A DNA stretch of 64,000 bases from NCBI GenBank assembly GCA_964247675.1, contig CAXTVW010000001.1, positions 1 to 64,000 of the forward strand, in the 5' to 3' direction. Origin of the DNA: BOG-908 sp964247675 (GTDB lineage Bacteria; Pseudomonadota; Alphaproteobacteria; Acetobacterales; Acetobacteraceae). Below, piece after piece: positions 52,086-60,509 of this stretch. Every line of letters starts with the position of its first letter. The first letter of the stretch is position 1. Made by a program: the position numbers and the translations under genes. Under the pieces are notes generated by a model. The model searched no databases and was not told the origin of the DNA. It saw nothing but the letters and a program-made list of their open reading frames with translations.

Positions 52086-52115
52086 GCCGCGCGCCGACGC
52101 CAGCGCCGGTTGGTC

Positions 52116-53060
52116 TCAGGGTGCGAGCAGCGCCAGCTCCGTGTAAGCGATATCGCCCGCGCGCGGTCTAACAGGGCCCTTGTAGTACATGGGGCACTTG
52201 CCCGGCAGGTAGCGGCCTGGCAGGCCGGCCACCGGACCGCTCGTCCCGGCCATGACCGACAGGAAACCATGCCGGGCGAGGTAGCGCCCGATCGCCCCGG
52301 CATGGCGGCCGAGGTCGGCCAGGTCGCGGCAGTAGATGAGCTGGACGGCGCGCAGCCGGTGGCGAGAAGGACGGTGCCTGAATACGAACGGCACCACGCC
52401 TGTCCGGCCGACGCAGGTAAACGTCAGGCAGCCAACACTGGCGTGGAAGGTGAGAAGCGCCTGCTCGTAAGGGCTCAAGGCGCCGGCCTCGCCCGGCGTC
52501 CAGGGCACGATCCTTGTGCCCAGCGCCGGGGTGCCAAGCAGCGGCAGACCTACGAAAACGCCCTCGGCAAAGCGGCGGAAACCCTGCGCCTCGATAACCG
52601 GCCAGGTACGCTCGGCCGGCGTCACGTTGAGGCAGGTGGCGCCGAGCGCCAGAAGGCGATGGTAGAGAATCGTCCCGTAGGGACGGTAGCGCGGCTGCAC
52701 GTACCAGCACGCAACGTTGAGACGGGTGGCGGGCAGGGGGTCGCCGCCAGGCGCTGCCAGCGTCAACACGGCGCCCACGGGCTGGCCGTGCGCCTCCAGC
52801 AGGTAGCCGAACCGCGGCATGCCCGCCACGGCCGGCATACGCGCGATGGTGGCCAGCGCCGCCGTGAACCAGGCGAGCGGCTTGTCTGGAAAACCTTCGC
52901 GGAGCAGCGCGGCCACAGCCGGCAGGTCGCCTTCCCCGATCTCGCGGCTGACAGTTTGGCTGACCATGGCGGCCCGCTTGCGGACCGGTGCTGCCGCCGG
53001 GCTGGCCGGCCCTGAATCGGTCAGCGAGGCGGCCGCTGTCTCGGCGAGATCGAACGTCAC
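52116..53060 (-). CDS. Putative GNAT-like acyltransferase of the polysaccharide locus
   Basis: The 314-aa protein has an EIGEGDLPAVAALLREGFP opening and a GYLLEAHGQPVGAVLTLAA strand-helix typical of GNAT N-acyltransferases; the C-terminal half is less clear. It starts with GTG overlapping the stop of the MetA-like gene by 4 nt (GTGA), so it is coupled to it. In context it may acylate an amino sugar or a small precursor of the polymer. Family membership is moderately supported and substrate unknown. Confidence 0.65.
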   Translation of the reverse strand: MTFDLAETAAASLTDSGPASPAAAPVRKRAAMVSQTVSREIGEGDLPAVAALLREGFPDKPLAWFTAALATIARMPAVAGMPRFGYLLEAHGQPVGAVLTLAAPGGDPLPATRLNVACWYVQPRYRPYGTILYHRLLALGATCLNVTPAERTWPVIEAQGFRRFAEGVFVGLPLLGTPALGTRIVPWTPGEAGALSPYEQALLTFHASVGCLTFTCVGRTGVVPFVFRHRPSRHRLRAVQLIYCRDLADLGRHAGAIGRYLARHGFLSVMAGTSGPVAGLPGRYLPGKCPMYYKGPVRPRAGDIAYTELALLAP

Positions 53061-54043
53061 GCTGGCCAGCCCGAGCCTCCTGGCTGGGCGAAGGCGGCGG
53101 GCGCCCGCAGGGCAGCCCCCCTGCCGCGCTGGCCAGGTCTGGCCGGCACGTTGCGGCGCGCCTGGAGCGCTGCCACGCGCCTCAGCCAGTTTGCATACAC
53201 ATGCAGTGCGGCCGGGCGCCAGCTATACTCCGCGGCGATGTGGCAGGCGATCGCGTCGAAATCGTCCAGCAACGCGGGATCGGGGCGCGCTAGCGCCCGA
53301 CAGCGGAACGCCGCCAATTGGGCGAGCACCGCCCGGCCGTAATAGCCGACCGGCGGCTCGGGATAGTATGCGGACCGGCCTGCGAGAAAGGCCTCGACGT
53401 CGCGGCGGAACTCGCCCGGCAGGGCGGAGAGCCCGTATTCCGGATGGCCCTGCAGGAAGAGGTGCTCGGCGAAGCCGCGCCAGAGGAACATGTCGGGTCC
53501 GGTCTCGGGTGACGCCGAGATGATCTGGAAGCCGGCTTTGACGAGCGCCTTCCGGTCGAGGCCGTAGAAACGGGAGTGCGGCTGCAGCCAGCTGCTTGCC
53601 AGGCCCGGAACGTGACCGTGGCGCCGGCAGAGGAACAGGCCGGAAAGTTTTCGCGCCAGCCTCTGCCGGTGCACGCCGCCGAGCCGGTAGGCGGCGGCAT
53701 GGGCGGCCATACACGACCAGAGCACAGGCGTATCCGTCAACTCGGCCCAGTCAGCAATACGGCTGAGCGTGGGCCAGGCCGGCTCGTCCTCCAGCCAGGC
53801 TGCCTTCGGCTCGCTGCCTGTCACGATCAGCGCGTCCAGTGCCTGCTCTTCCAGCGTGTCGAATGCCTCGTAGTTCGCGTCCACATGGGATTGCAGGAAG
53901 GCAGGGCGCAAGCCGGGCGCCGCGAACAGCTTCAGCCGCACCGTCAAGCCGTCCGAGGCGGCGGACAAGAGCGAGCAGATCTGGCGCTCGACGGCCTGCA
54001 TGGCGCCGTCCGGCATGTTGTTGAGCAGTCCAATGGTCAGCAT
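53057..54043 (-). CDS. Homoserine O-acyltransferase-like protein (divergent MetA subfamily)
   Basis: The 328-aa glutamine-amidotransferase-like fold matches the MetA family: LLNNMPDGAMQAVERQ opening, catalytic Cys111 (VLWSCMAAHAA), and His200/Glu202 in QGHPEYG. The usual TGAPVE motif is replaced by TGSEPKAAWLEDEPAW, placing it in the divergent MetA-like branch I recall from alphaproteobacteria. It would acylate homoserine, the substrate-making step for the MetY-like enzyme of this locus, or a related hydroxyl acceptor. It overlaps the following acyltransferase gene. Acetyl versus succinyl specificity cannot be judged. Confidence 0.8.
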   Translation of the reverse strand: MLTIGLLNNMPDGAMQAVERQICSLLSAASDGLTVRLKLFAAPGLRPAFLQSHVDANYEAFDTLEEQALDALIVTGSEPKAAWLEDEPAWPTLSRIADWAELTDTPVLWSCMAAHAAAYRLGGVHRQRLARKLSGLFLCRRHGHVPGLASSWLQPHSRFYGLDRKALVKAGFQIISASPETGPDMFLWRGFAEHLFLQGHPEYGLSALPGEFRRDVEAFLAGRSAYYPEPPVGYYGRAVLAQLAAFRCRALARPDPALLDDFDAIACHIAAEYSWRPAALHVYANWLRRVAALQARRNVPARPGQRGRGAALRAPAAFAQPGGSGWPA

Positions 54044-54089
54044 GCCTGATCCTCCCTCGGTGGCGTGGGTGATTGCGGGGATTCGCCGT

Positions 54090-56324
54090 TTACGCGGAGC
54101 CCGCGGCAGTCCGGTGCCACAGGCTTTCCCGACGCGGCTGGTAGGGATATCCGTAGGTTGCGGGCATTGCGGGAACCTTGTTCAGGACCAGGCCGCACAC
54201 GTGCCCCCCCGCCACGCGCAAGGCGCGTATGGCGCGCAGGACCTGCTCGCAGGACGTGGACTGGACGGCGCAGACGAGCACCGTCGCGTCCACCGCCTGC
54301 GCCGCAAGGACCGCGTCCGAGGAGGCGAGGATGGGTGCGGAGTCGACGATGACCAGGTCGAATTGCGTGCGCAGCTCGGCGAGCAAAACCTGCAATCCCG
54401 CGCCCTCCAGCGACGGATCGGATCGCTCGCCGCATAGCAGCCCGGCCGTCACGATGCACAGCGGCAGATCCGGATGCCGGCTCACCGCCGTGGAAAACGA
54501 GCCTGAGCGGGCCACGATTTCAGTAGCACCGATCCCCAGACCCTCCAGCATCAGGCGCACGCAAGGGTGGTGCAAGTCGAAATCGACGAGTGCCGTCCTT
54601 ATCCCGGACCGTGCCGCGGTGAGCGACAGGCTGACGGCAAGCGTGGACTTCCCCTCGCTTGGTTCGGAGGAGGTGATCTGCACCACTCTCGCGCCCTCGC
54701 CGGCACGCGGCCGGATGGCGAGGCGCAGGCGCCGCAGGCTGTCCGCATAAAGCGAGGCGGGGTTGCCTTCCAGGTAGCACAGCAGGGAGGAGGCATCCCG
54801 GTTACGGCCGAGCTCGCGCCGGCCGAGGCGGGGGATCGCTCCCAGGACAGGCAGTTGCAACCGGCTCTCGGCCTGGTCGGCATCTTCCACCCGCCCGCGC
54901 AGCAGCGTGCTCGTCAGCGTGAACCCCATGCCCAGGCACAGGCCGAACACAACGCCCGCCGGCAGGCACAGCATCGGGCGGGGAAAGTTCGGCTGTTCGG
55001 GAAACGGCGCCGGCGAGATGATCCCGGCTTCCGCCCGCTGCCGGGTCTCCTGCTGCTCGACGTCGTGCAGCCTGTTCAGCGCCGCCTCGTAGGTGGTGCG
55101 GTTCACCTGAGCCACCCGTTCCGCCTCGTTCAGCAGCGCGCGGCCGTGCACGTTGTCGGCCGCCGCCTCGTCGGCCGCGATCGCCTTCAGCAACGCCTGC
55201 ACCGACCGCACGCGTGCCTGTGCCGAATCATACTGGTCGCGCAGTGCCAAAGTGAGCCGGAGCGTTTCGGTACGCATGCGCGCGTTCAGGGTCGCCAGGC
55301 TGCTGGCGGCCTGCACGCGGACCGGGTGGTTCGCGCCATATACCGTGGAGAGGTCGGCCAGCTTGCGTTCGGCATCCACCGTGCTGGTGCGCAGCGTATC
55401 GAGCATGAGCGAGCCGCCGACATCGGGCATCCCGCCCGCCCGTATCGTGCTCATCGCCTGGCCGTAGCGGGCGCCGGCCTGCGCCGCTTCCGCCTGCGCC
55501 TTCACCAGTTCGGTCGTGAGCTCAGCCAGCGTCTGCCGGTTCGTGCTCGAGCCAGGTGCATTGTCGGTCTGCAACAGACCGTACTGGTGACGGATGGTCT
55601 GCACCCTGGCCTCGCTGGCAACCAGTTCGGGCCTGATCTGCTCCAGCCTTGCATGCAGCCAGGCGCCGTCGTTATGCGCCTCGGCATATTTCGTGGCGAC
55701 CTGGTCGGCGATGTAGGCGTCCGCGACCGCGGTCGCGAGGTGCTGCGCCGCCTGGGCGCTCGGGGCCGTCACCGTCACCGTGATGACGTAGGTCATCCCG
55801 ACGCGCGACGTGCGTATCATCTTGCCCAGGCGGTCTATCGCCCGCTCGGTCCGAATCTCGGGACTGTCGGCCACCGGCGCGCGCGTGCCCGTCAGCATGT
55901 CCAGCATGCGCCGCGGCAGCGACTTCGACAGGCCGCCGAACAACGGGTTGTCCGCCATGTGGTCAGCGCGTACCACCTTCTCCAGCAGCCGCGACGAGAT
56001 CAGTATCTGCTCGACATCGGCGACCTTGCCGCTGTCGACAGCGATGCTGGCGAACTCCTCGTTGGCGCCCAGGGTGTCCGCCTGTTTCGGGTCCAGAAGG
56101 ATCGAGACACCGCTCTTGTAGTTTGCCGGCAGAACGCGGAGCGCGCCGACGCCAAGTGCCAGCCCCAGGACGGCGCAGCCTGCGATCAGCAGACGGTTGC
56201 GCCAGAAAGCGCGCAGGATGCGGCCGAACTCGACGCCTTGCGGTGCCTCGCCGCCACATTCCTGGCCCGGCGCCATTGCGGGCGGCTCATAAGGCTGCAA
56301 GGTCTCGTGCGAAGTCACGTCCAT
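54090..56324 (-). CDS. Exopolysaccharide co-polymerase/tyrosine autokinase (Wzc/GumC-BYK fusion)
   Basis: The 744-aa inner-membrane protein controls polymer length and export. N-terminal Wzz domain with two membrane helices (about 40-60, then near 435-455), a periplasmic coiled-coil between them, and a cytosolic BY-kinase: Walker A SSEPSEGKSTLAVSL, Walker A' TALVDFDLHHP, Walker B FDLVIVDSAPIL. The C-terminus has only a short Tyr group (ATYGYPYQPRR) rather than the usual tyrosine cluster. ATG at 56324. It lies 17 nt behind the phosphoglycosyltransferase gene. Confidence 0.9.
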   Translation of the reverse strand: MDVTSHETLQPYEPPAMAPGQECGGEAPQGVEFGRILRAFWRNRLLIAGCAVLGLALGVGALRVLPANYKSGVSILLDPKQADTLGANEEFASIAVDSGKVADVEQILISSRLLEKVVRADHMADNPLFGGLSKSLPRRMLDMLTGTRAPVADSPEIRTERAIDRLGKMIRTSRVGMTYVITVTVTAPSAQAAQHLATAVADAYIADQVATKYAEAHNDGAWLHARLEQIRPELVASEARVQTIRHQYGLLQTDNAPGSSTNRQTLAELTTELVKAQAEAAQAGARYGQAMSTIRAGGMPDVGGSLMLDTLRTSTVDAERKLADLSTVYGANHPVRVQAASSLATLNARMRTETLRLTLALRDQYDSAQARVRSVQALLKAIAADEAAADNVHGRALLNEAERVAQVNRTTYEAALNRLHDVEQQETRQRAEAGIISPAPFPEQPNFPRPMLCLPAGVVFGLCLGMGFTLTSTLLRGRVEDADQAESRLQLPVLGAIPRLGRRELGRNRDASSLLCYLEGNPASLYADSLRRLRLAIRPRAGEGARVVQITSSEPSEGKSTLAVSLSLTAARSGIRTALVDFDLHHPCVRLMLEGLGIGATEIVARSGSFSTAVSRHPDLPLCIVTAGLLCGERSDPSLEGAGLQVLLAELRTQFDLVIVDSAPILASSDAVLAAQAVDATVLVCAVQSTSCEQVLRAIRALRVAGGHVCGLVLNKVPAMPATYGYPYQPRRESLWHRTAAGSA

Positions 56325-56341
56325 GACTGTTCCTGGCCGGC

Positions 56342-57793
56342 TCAGTAGGCGTGCTTGTCGAACAGCATGGTCGTGATCGTGCGCAGCAGGATCCAGCCAT
56401 CCATCGCCACCGAACAGCGCTCGATATATTCGCAATCGAGCGCGATGCGGCGCTGCAGCTTGCCGATCGTCGTCACCTCGCCGCGGCAACCATTGATCTG
56501 CGCCCAGCCGGTGATGCCCGGCTTCACGCGGTGGCGGATACGGTATTCGGCCAAGGTGTCGTGCAGGCTGCGGCCGTCCACGGTCATGCCCAGCGAGTGC
56601 GGCCGCGGCCCGACGATGGACATGTCGCCGCGCAGTACGTTGATCAGTTGCGGCAGCTCGTCCAGGCTCAGCCGGCGCAAGATGCGGCCGACCGGCGTCA
56701 CGCGGCGATCATGCCGGGTGGTCTGGTCCAACGCGGCCTCATCGGCGAGATGGGTGAACATCGTGCGGAACTTGAACACCCGGAACACCCGGCACCGCAG
56801 TCCCTCCCGCCGCTGCACGAACAGGACAGGGCCCGGGCTGTCCAGCTTAATGGCCAACGCGATCAGGGCCAGCAACGGCGCGCCGAGCAGGCAGATCACC
56901 GAGGCCAGCGCCAGGTCCATCGCCCGCTTTGCGGACGCGCGTACCGGACCCATTGCACGCGAGGACAGCGGCACCGCATTCAGCCGGCCCATCCGCGTGC
57001 TGCAACTCGGCGCCGTGGCCTTGGCGGAGCGTTCCGACAGCAGCGTCACGTCGATGTCCAGGCCAGCCAGATGCGGCAGCACCTCGCTGAACACGACTGC
57101 AAGGTTCTGGACGCCGACAATATAGACCTGGTCCACCATGCGCGAGCAGACGGCGTCCTCCAGCCAGGCCAGCGAGGGGCCGTCATTGGTGCCCGGGATC
57201 GGCATGCAGACCGCCGCGCGTATGCGGTTGCCGGACGCCTCTTCCAGTTCATCGGCGGCTTCGCGCGCCGTGCCGCGGTCCGTGGCCATCACCAGCGCGC
57301 GGTCTATGCAGCTGCCGTCAACCAGGCGGGCCTGCAGGCGGGCCTGCCAGAACTGGCGCGCGGCGATGGCCAACAGCATGCCGGTTGCCAGCGCGCAGAT
57401 CGTCGTGGGGATCGGGATGTCCGGCCGGAGTGCGAGCAGAAGGACGGTGACGGCCAGCACCCAGAGCAGGCAGGCCGTGGCCAACGGCCCGGAGCTGAAC
57501 GCGTGGTGACCGTGCAGGGGACGGTAGAGCTGTTGCGATTGCGCGGCCATGAACCATAAGGCGAGCGAGGCGAGGGAGACCGCGGGGACCTGCAATGGCA
57601 GGCTGTGCCAGCCCGACGCGACCAGCAATATGCCGGCCGGCACGAGGAGCGTGATCGCCGCCTCGCCGCCGGCCACGGGTCCCAGCCAGGACCACACGGA
57701 CACTCTCGGCACGGCCCGGAAATCCACGGCAGGACGCAGGCGGCTTGCTTTGCCTGCGCCTTGCGGCTCGGTCGGCAGCGTGTGCAACAGCAT
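56342..57793 (-). CDS. Undecaprenyl-phosphate sugar phosphotransferase (GumD/WcaJ-like)
   Basis: The 483-aa initiating enzyme loads the first sugar-1-phosphate on undecaprenyl phosphate. N-terminal four-helix membrane part, CoA-binding-like middle (DRALVMATDRGTA), then the catalytic C-terminal domain: KRAMDLALASVICLLGAPLLALIALAIKLDSPGPVLF, FKFRTM, RRLSLDELPQLINVLRGDMSIVGPRP, and KPGITGWAQING. It starts the exopolysaccharide operon running toward the BY-kinase. The sugar is probably glucose or galactose by family analogy. Confidence 0.92.
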   Translation of the reverse strand: MLLHTLPTEPQGAGKASRLRPAVDFRAVPRVSVWSWLGPVAGGEAAITLLVPAGILLVASGWHSLPLQVPAVSLASLALWFMAAQSQQLYRPLHGHHAFSSGPLATACLLWVLAVTVLLLALRPDIPIPTTICALATGMLLAIAARQFWQARLQARLVDGSCIDRALVMATDRGTAREAADELEEASGNRIRAAVCMPIPGTNDGPSLAWLEDAVCSRMVDQVYIVGVQNLAVVFSEVLPHLAGLDIDVTLLSERSAKATAPSCSTRMGRLNAVPLSSRAMGPVRASAKRAMDLALASVICLLGAPLLALIALAIKLDSPGPVLFVQRREGLRCRVFRVFKFRTMFTHLADEAALDQTTRHDRRVTPVGRILRRLSLDELPQLINVLRGDMSIVGPRPHSLGMTVDGRSLHDTLAEYRIRHRVKPGITGWAQINGCRGEVTTIGKLQRRIALDCEYIERCSVAMDGWILLRTITTMLFDKHAY

Positions 57794-57968
57794 CGGTCCA
57801 CCCCGGGATCATTCTCGGGTGTCTGGCACCAGCGGGCCTCACCCAGGTGCGGACAATGGCGGAATGAAACGGTGGCAAGCAGAAGCGTGTGCACTAGGCG
57901 ATGTAGGGCAGCGGGGTGGACGCTCGTGAAACTTCGCTGTCCTGTAGCGCGCGTTTCGGTATCGAGGG

Positions 57969-58115
57969 TTGCAAGGCAAGCAGTTCTTTTTTGAAAAAAA
58001 GAACCAAAAAACTTTTATCTCCGTACGGTACGCGTCTTGGAGACGGCGCGTCAGCAAACGGCGACAGCGCAGAGGGAAGCTTTTTACTTCTTTTCTCGAA
58101 AACAAGCCTTCCTTA
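57969..58115. repeat. Dispersed inverted-repeat element, copy 13 (paired arms)
   Basis: The left hairpin is GTTC/GAAC type; the right arm is partly eroded (CTTCTTTTCTCGAAAACAAG). It lies between the phosphoglycosyltransferase start and the SDR stop. Confidence 0.8.
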
Positions 58116-58120
58116 CTGTG

Positions 58121-58852
58121 TCAGGCCGTATTCCCGGCATCCACCGTCAGCGTCGTCCCCGTGATGTTGCGCGCCGCGTCGCCCACCAGGAACGCTACCG
58201 CACCGGCCACGTCCGACGCCTCCGCCATCCGCTTCAACGCAGACCGTGACGCGATCTTCTTGATCTGCGGCACCGTCATTTCGCCCGTCATCTCGGTGGC
58301 GATGAAGCCTGGTGCCACCGTGTTGACGGTGATGCCGAGCGGGCCGAGTTCGCGCGCCAGCGAACGGGTGAACCCGCCCAACGCCGCCTTCGACGCCGAA
58401 TAGACCGACAGGCCGCTGTAGCCGGTGGAACCGACGATGGAGGAGATGTTGACGATGCGTCCGGCGCCGCCCACCATCATCGAGCGCACGGCATATTTCG
58501 TGAGCATGATGACCGACACCACGTTCAGCCGTATCAATGCCTCGATCTGTGCGTTCGGCATCGTCGCCAGTATGCCGCTGGTGCCGATGCCGGCGTTGTT
58601 GACGATTCCGTAGAGATGTCCGAACTCGCCTGTCACCTTCGCGACCAGCCCGCCGAGCCCGTCGGTGTCGGACAGGTCGCTGGCGCAGAAGCTCAGCCGG
58701 CCGGCGCCGCCCGCAGACGATGCGATTTGCGCTTCCAGCGCGTCGCTGGACTTGCGGGCTACCGCGATCACGCCGAAGCCGGCTTCGGCGAGCCGCGATG
58801 CGGTGGCCAGGCCCAGGCCGCGGCTTCCGCCGGTCAGCAAGATGTTACGCAT
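58121..58852 (-). CDS. FabG-like short-chain dehydrogenase (3-ketoacyl-ACP reductase type)
   Basis: The 243-aa SDR has LTGGSRGLGLATASRLAEAG (cofactor), GIVNNAGIGTSG, and the active site G-Y-S-G-L-S-V-Y-S-A-S-K-A-A (Y-x3-K); the closing VDAGNTA is typical of FabG. It overlaps the acyl-AMP ligase gene by 8 nt. With the ligase and ACP it may form a short acyl-modifying pathway producing a hydroxyacyl group for the polysaccharide. Confidence 0.87.
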   Translation of the reverse strand: MRNILLTGGSRGLGLATASRLAEAGFGVIAVARKSSDALEAQIASSAGGAGRLSFCASDLSDTDGLGGLVAKVTGEFGHLYGIVNNAGIGTSGILATMPNAQIEALIRLNVVSVIMLTKYAVRSMMVGGAGRIVNISSIVGSTGYSGLSVYSASKAALGGFTRSLARELGPLGITVNTVAPGFIATEMTGEMTVPQIKKIASRSALKRMAEASDVAGAVAFLVGDAARNITGTTLTVDAGNTA

Positions 58853-60248
58853 GCAGCCGTGCCAGCTTCCCCGAACGGCTGAGATCCACGCTGCGCACGA
58901 AGCTGATCGAGACGGGGATCTTGTGGGCCTGCAGGCGGGTCCGGCAGAACGACTGTATGTCCTCCACCAGGTCGCAGGCCAGCCGTTCGCGGCTGTCTAT
59001 CTCGTGTTGGATCTCCGGCCGGCACATTATGTCGGCGGCCACGACGGCGCCGGTGATCGGGTTGCGCCGTGCCCACACCGCACAGATGTCGACTGCGGGA
59101 TGTTCGTAGAGGATCGCTTCGACCTCCTCGGGATGCACCTTGCGCCCGCCGATGTTCACCTGCCCGCTCCGCCGCCCGGCGAAATGGTAGCGGCCATCGT
59201 GCAGATTCAGCAGGTCGCCGGTGTCCACGAAGCCATCCTCGGCTGCAACCGGGATGCGCGTCCGGTCCAGGTAGCCGAGCGCGTTCAGCGGCGAGCGGAT
59301 ACGGAGATCCTGCCCGCGTATCTCGGCCTCCACCCGGGGCACCAGGACCGTCGCGTAATCGGCAGGCAAGCCGGCACGCCCGTCGGAGACCTGGAAGGCG
59401 AGCCCAGCCTCGGTCGATGCGAAAGCGTGCACGATCTCCGCCTGCGGGAAGCAGTGCCGCAGCCGGTTGAGGATGGCCTGGTCCGCGATCTCGCCCGACA
59501 GCCGTACGTAATCCGGCCTGAGCCGGCCGGCCAGGCCGGACATCAGCAACTGGCGATAGTGCGACGGCGTGCCCACCAGGTGGGTGACGCCATGGGCGGC
59601 GGCGTGCGCCACGAAAGCCGGCAGGGTCATGGCCGCGCCGGGCAGCACCAGCGCCTGGTCCTGGATAAGCGCGCGAAGCAGGACCTGCAGGCCGCCATAG
59701 CGCCGCGTGTCGTAGAACGTGCCCCAGATGTGCTGGGTCCGGTTTTGGGTCCGGTCCGGTCCGTGCTGGGCCGCGACATGCGCGGACAGCGTCTGCAGCG
59801 TGTGCACCACCAGCTTCGGCGCGCCTGTCGTCCCCGAGGTGAGTAGTACCCATTCCGTCTGGCAAGCGGCGGATGTGGGTGGCGCGGCCGCTTCATCCTC
59901 GCCCGGCAGCATCCAGTCCTCGATCACGTGCCCGGCGTCGGCGGCCATGACGATCGCGGCCAGGTGCGCGGCCGCCTCGCCGGCCGGGACCAGCACGATG
60001 CGCGCTGCCACGCCGTCCAGGGCGATCAGCGCGAGTGCGGCGCGCAACTGGTCGGCCACGGCGAGCACGACGCTGGCGCCAGCATACGCAGCGGCGGCCC
60101 GCGCCGAGGCCCGGCAGGCTGCGGCGCGTGCGAACGGGACGTGCAGGCCGCCGCCGATCAGGGTTCCGGCTCTCGCCTCCTGGCCGTGCGGCCCTCGGCT
60201 CTCCCGCACCCGGCCTTGCCGCTGTATCAGCCCGGCAAGGCGCTCCAT
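58845..60248 (-). CDS. Acyl-AMP ligase / adenylate-forming enzyme working with the adjacent ACP
   Basis: The 467-aa adenylate-forming protein has LLTSGTTGAPKLVVHTLQ, ASTEAGLAFQVSDG, YLDRTRIPVAAEDGFVDTGDLLNL, GRRSGQVNIGGRKVHPEEVE and a C-terminal Lys (LSRSGKLARL). ATG at 60248 lies 1 nt after the ACP stop, so it probably loads an acyl or amino acid group onto that ACP. Substrate specificity cannot be read. Confidence 0.85.
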   Translation of the reverse strand: MERLAGLIQRQGRVRESRGPHGQEARAGTLIGGGLHVPFARAAACRASARAAAAYAGASVVLAVADQLRAALALIALDGVAARIVLVPAGEAAAHLAAIVMAADAGHVIEDWMLPGEDEAAAPPTSAACQTEWVLLTSGTTGAPKLVVHTLQTLSAHVAAQHGPDRTQNRTQHIWGTFYDTRRYGGLQVLLRALIQDQALVLPGAAMTLPAFVAHAAAHGVTHLVGTPSHYRQLLMSGLAGRLRPDYVRLSGEIADQAILNRLRHCFPQAEIVHAFASTEAGLAFQVSDGRAGLPADYATVLVPRVEAEIRGQDLRIRSPLNALGYLDRTRIPVAAEDGFVDTGDLLNLHDGRYHFAGRRSGQVNIGGRKVHPEEVEAILYEHPAVDICAVWARRNPITGAVVAADIMCRPEIQHEIDSRERLACDLVEDIQSFCRTRLQAHKIPVSISFVRSVDLSRSGKLARLHA

Positions 60249-60249
60249 C

Positions 60250-60495
60250 TCAAACCAGGGCTCCCTCGTAGAGGCCCACCAGAGCGCCGACCGTCTCCGG
60301 CAGGGCGCCGTCCTCGGCACTGCTGAACGGATCGATGCCGAGCTCGTCTTCCAGATTGGCCACGATGACGGCAAGGCAGAGAGAATCCAGCCCGCTGTCG
60401 AGCAGGGGAAGATCGTCGGTAAGCGGCGGCAGCCGCCTGCCGTTCGTGCGCGCCACGTCGTCGATGACCCGCAGCACAGTGTCTCGCACGCTCAT
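60250..60495 (-). CDS. Acyl carrier protein
   Basis: The 81-aa four-helix carrier protein has the phosphopantetheine site DSGLDSL, Ser38. ATG at 60495 follows the family start MSVRDTVLRVIDDVA. Directly followed by the acyl-AMP ligase and then an SDR, so it is a dedicated carrier rather than the fatty-acid-synthesis ACP. It starts 15 nt before the stop of the PAS-LuxR gene. Confidence 0.9.
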   Translation of the reverse strand: MSVRDTVLRVIDDVARTNGRRLPPLTDDLPLLDSGLDSLCLAVIVANLEDELGIDPFSSAEDGALPETVGALVGLYEGALV

Positions 60496-60509
60496 CGCCG
60501 GCTGCTCCT

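Noticed and set aside
54567..56348. Plus-strand open frame (593 codons) opposite the BY-kinase gene
   Set aside because: Mirror frame of a protein with Walker motifs; no domain of its own.
526..58115. Repeat arms as classical rho-independent terminators
   Set aside because: The small stems are A/T-rich and not followed by a T-tract on the expected strand; transcript-end function is possible but not canonical.
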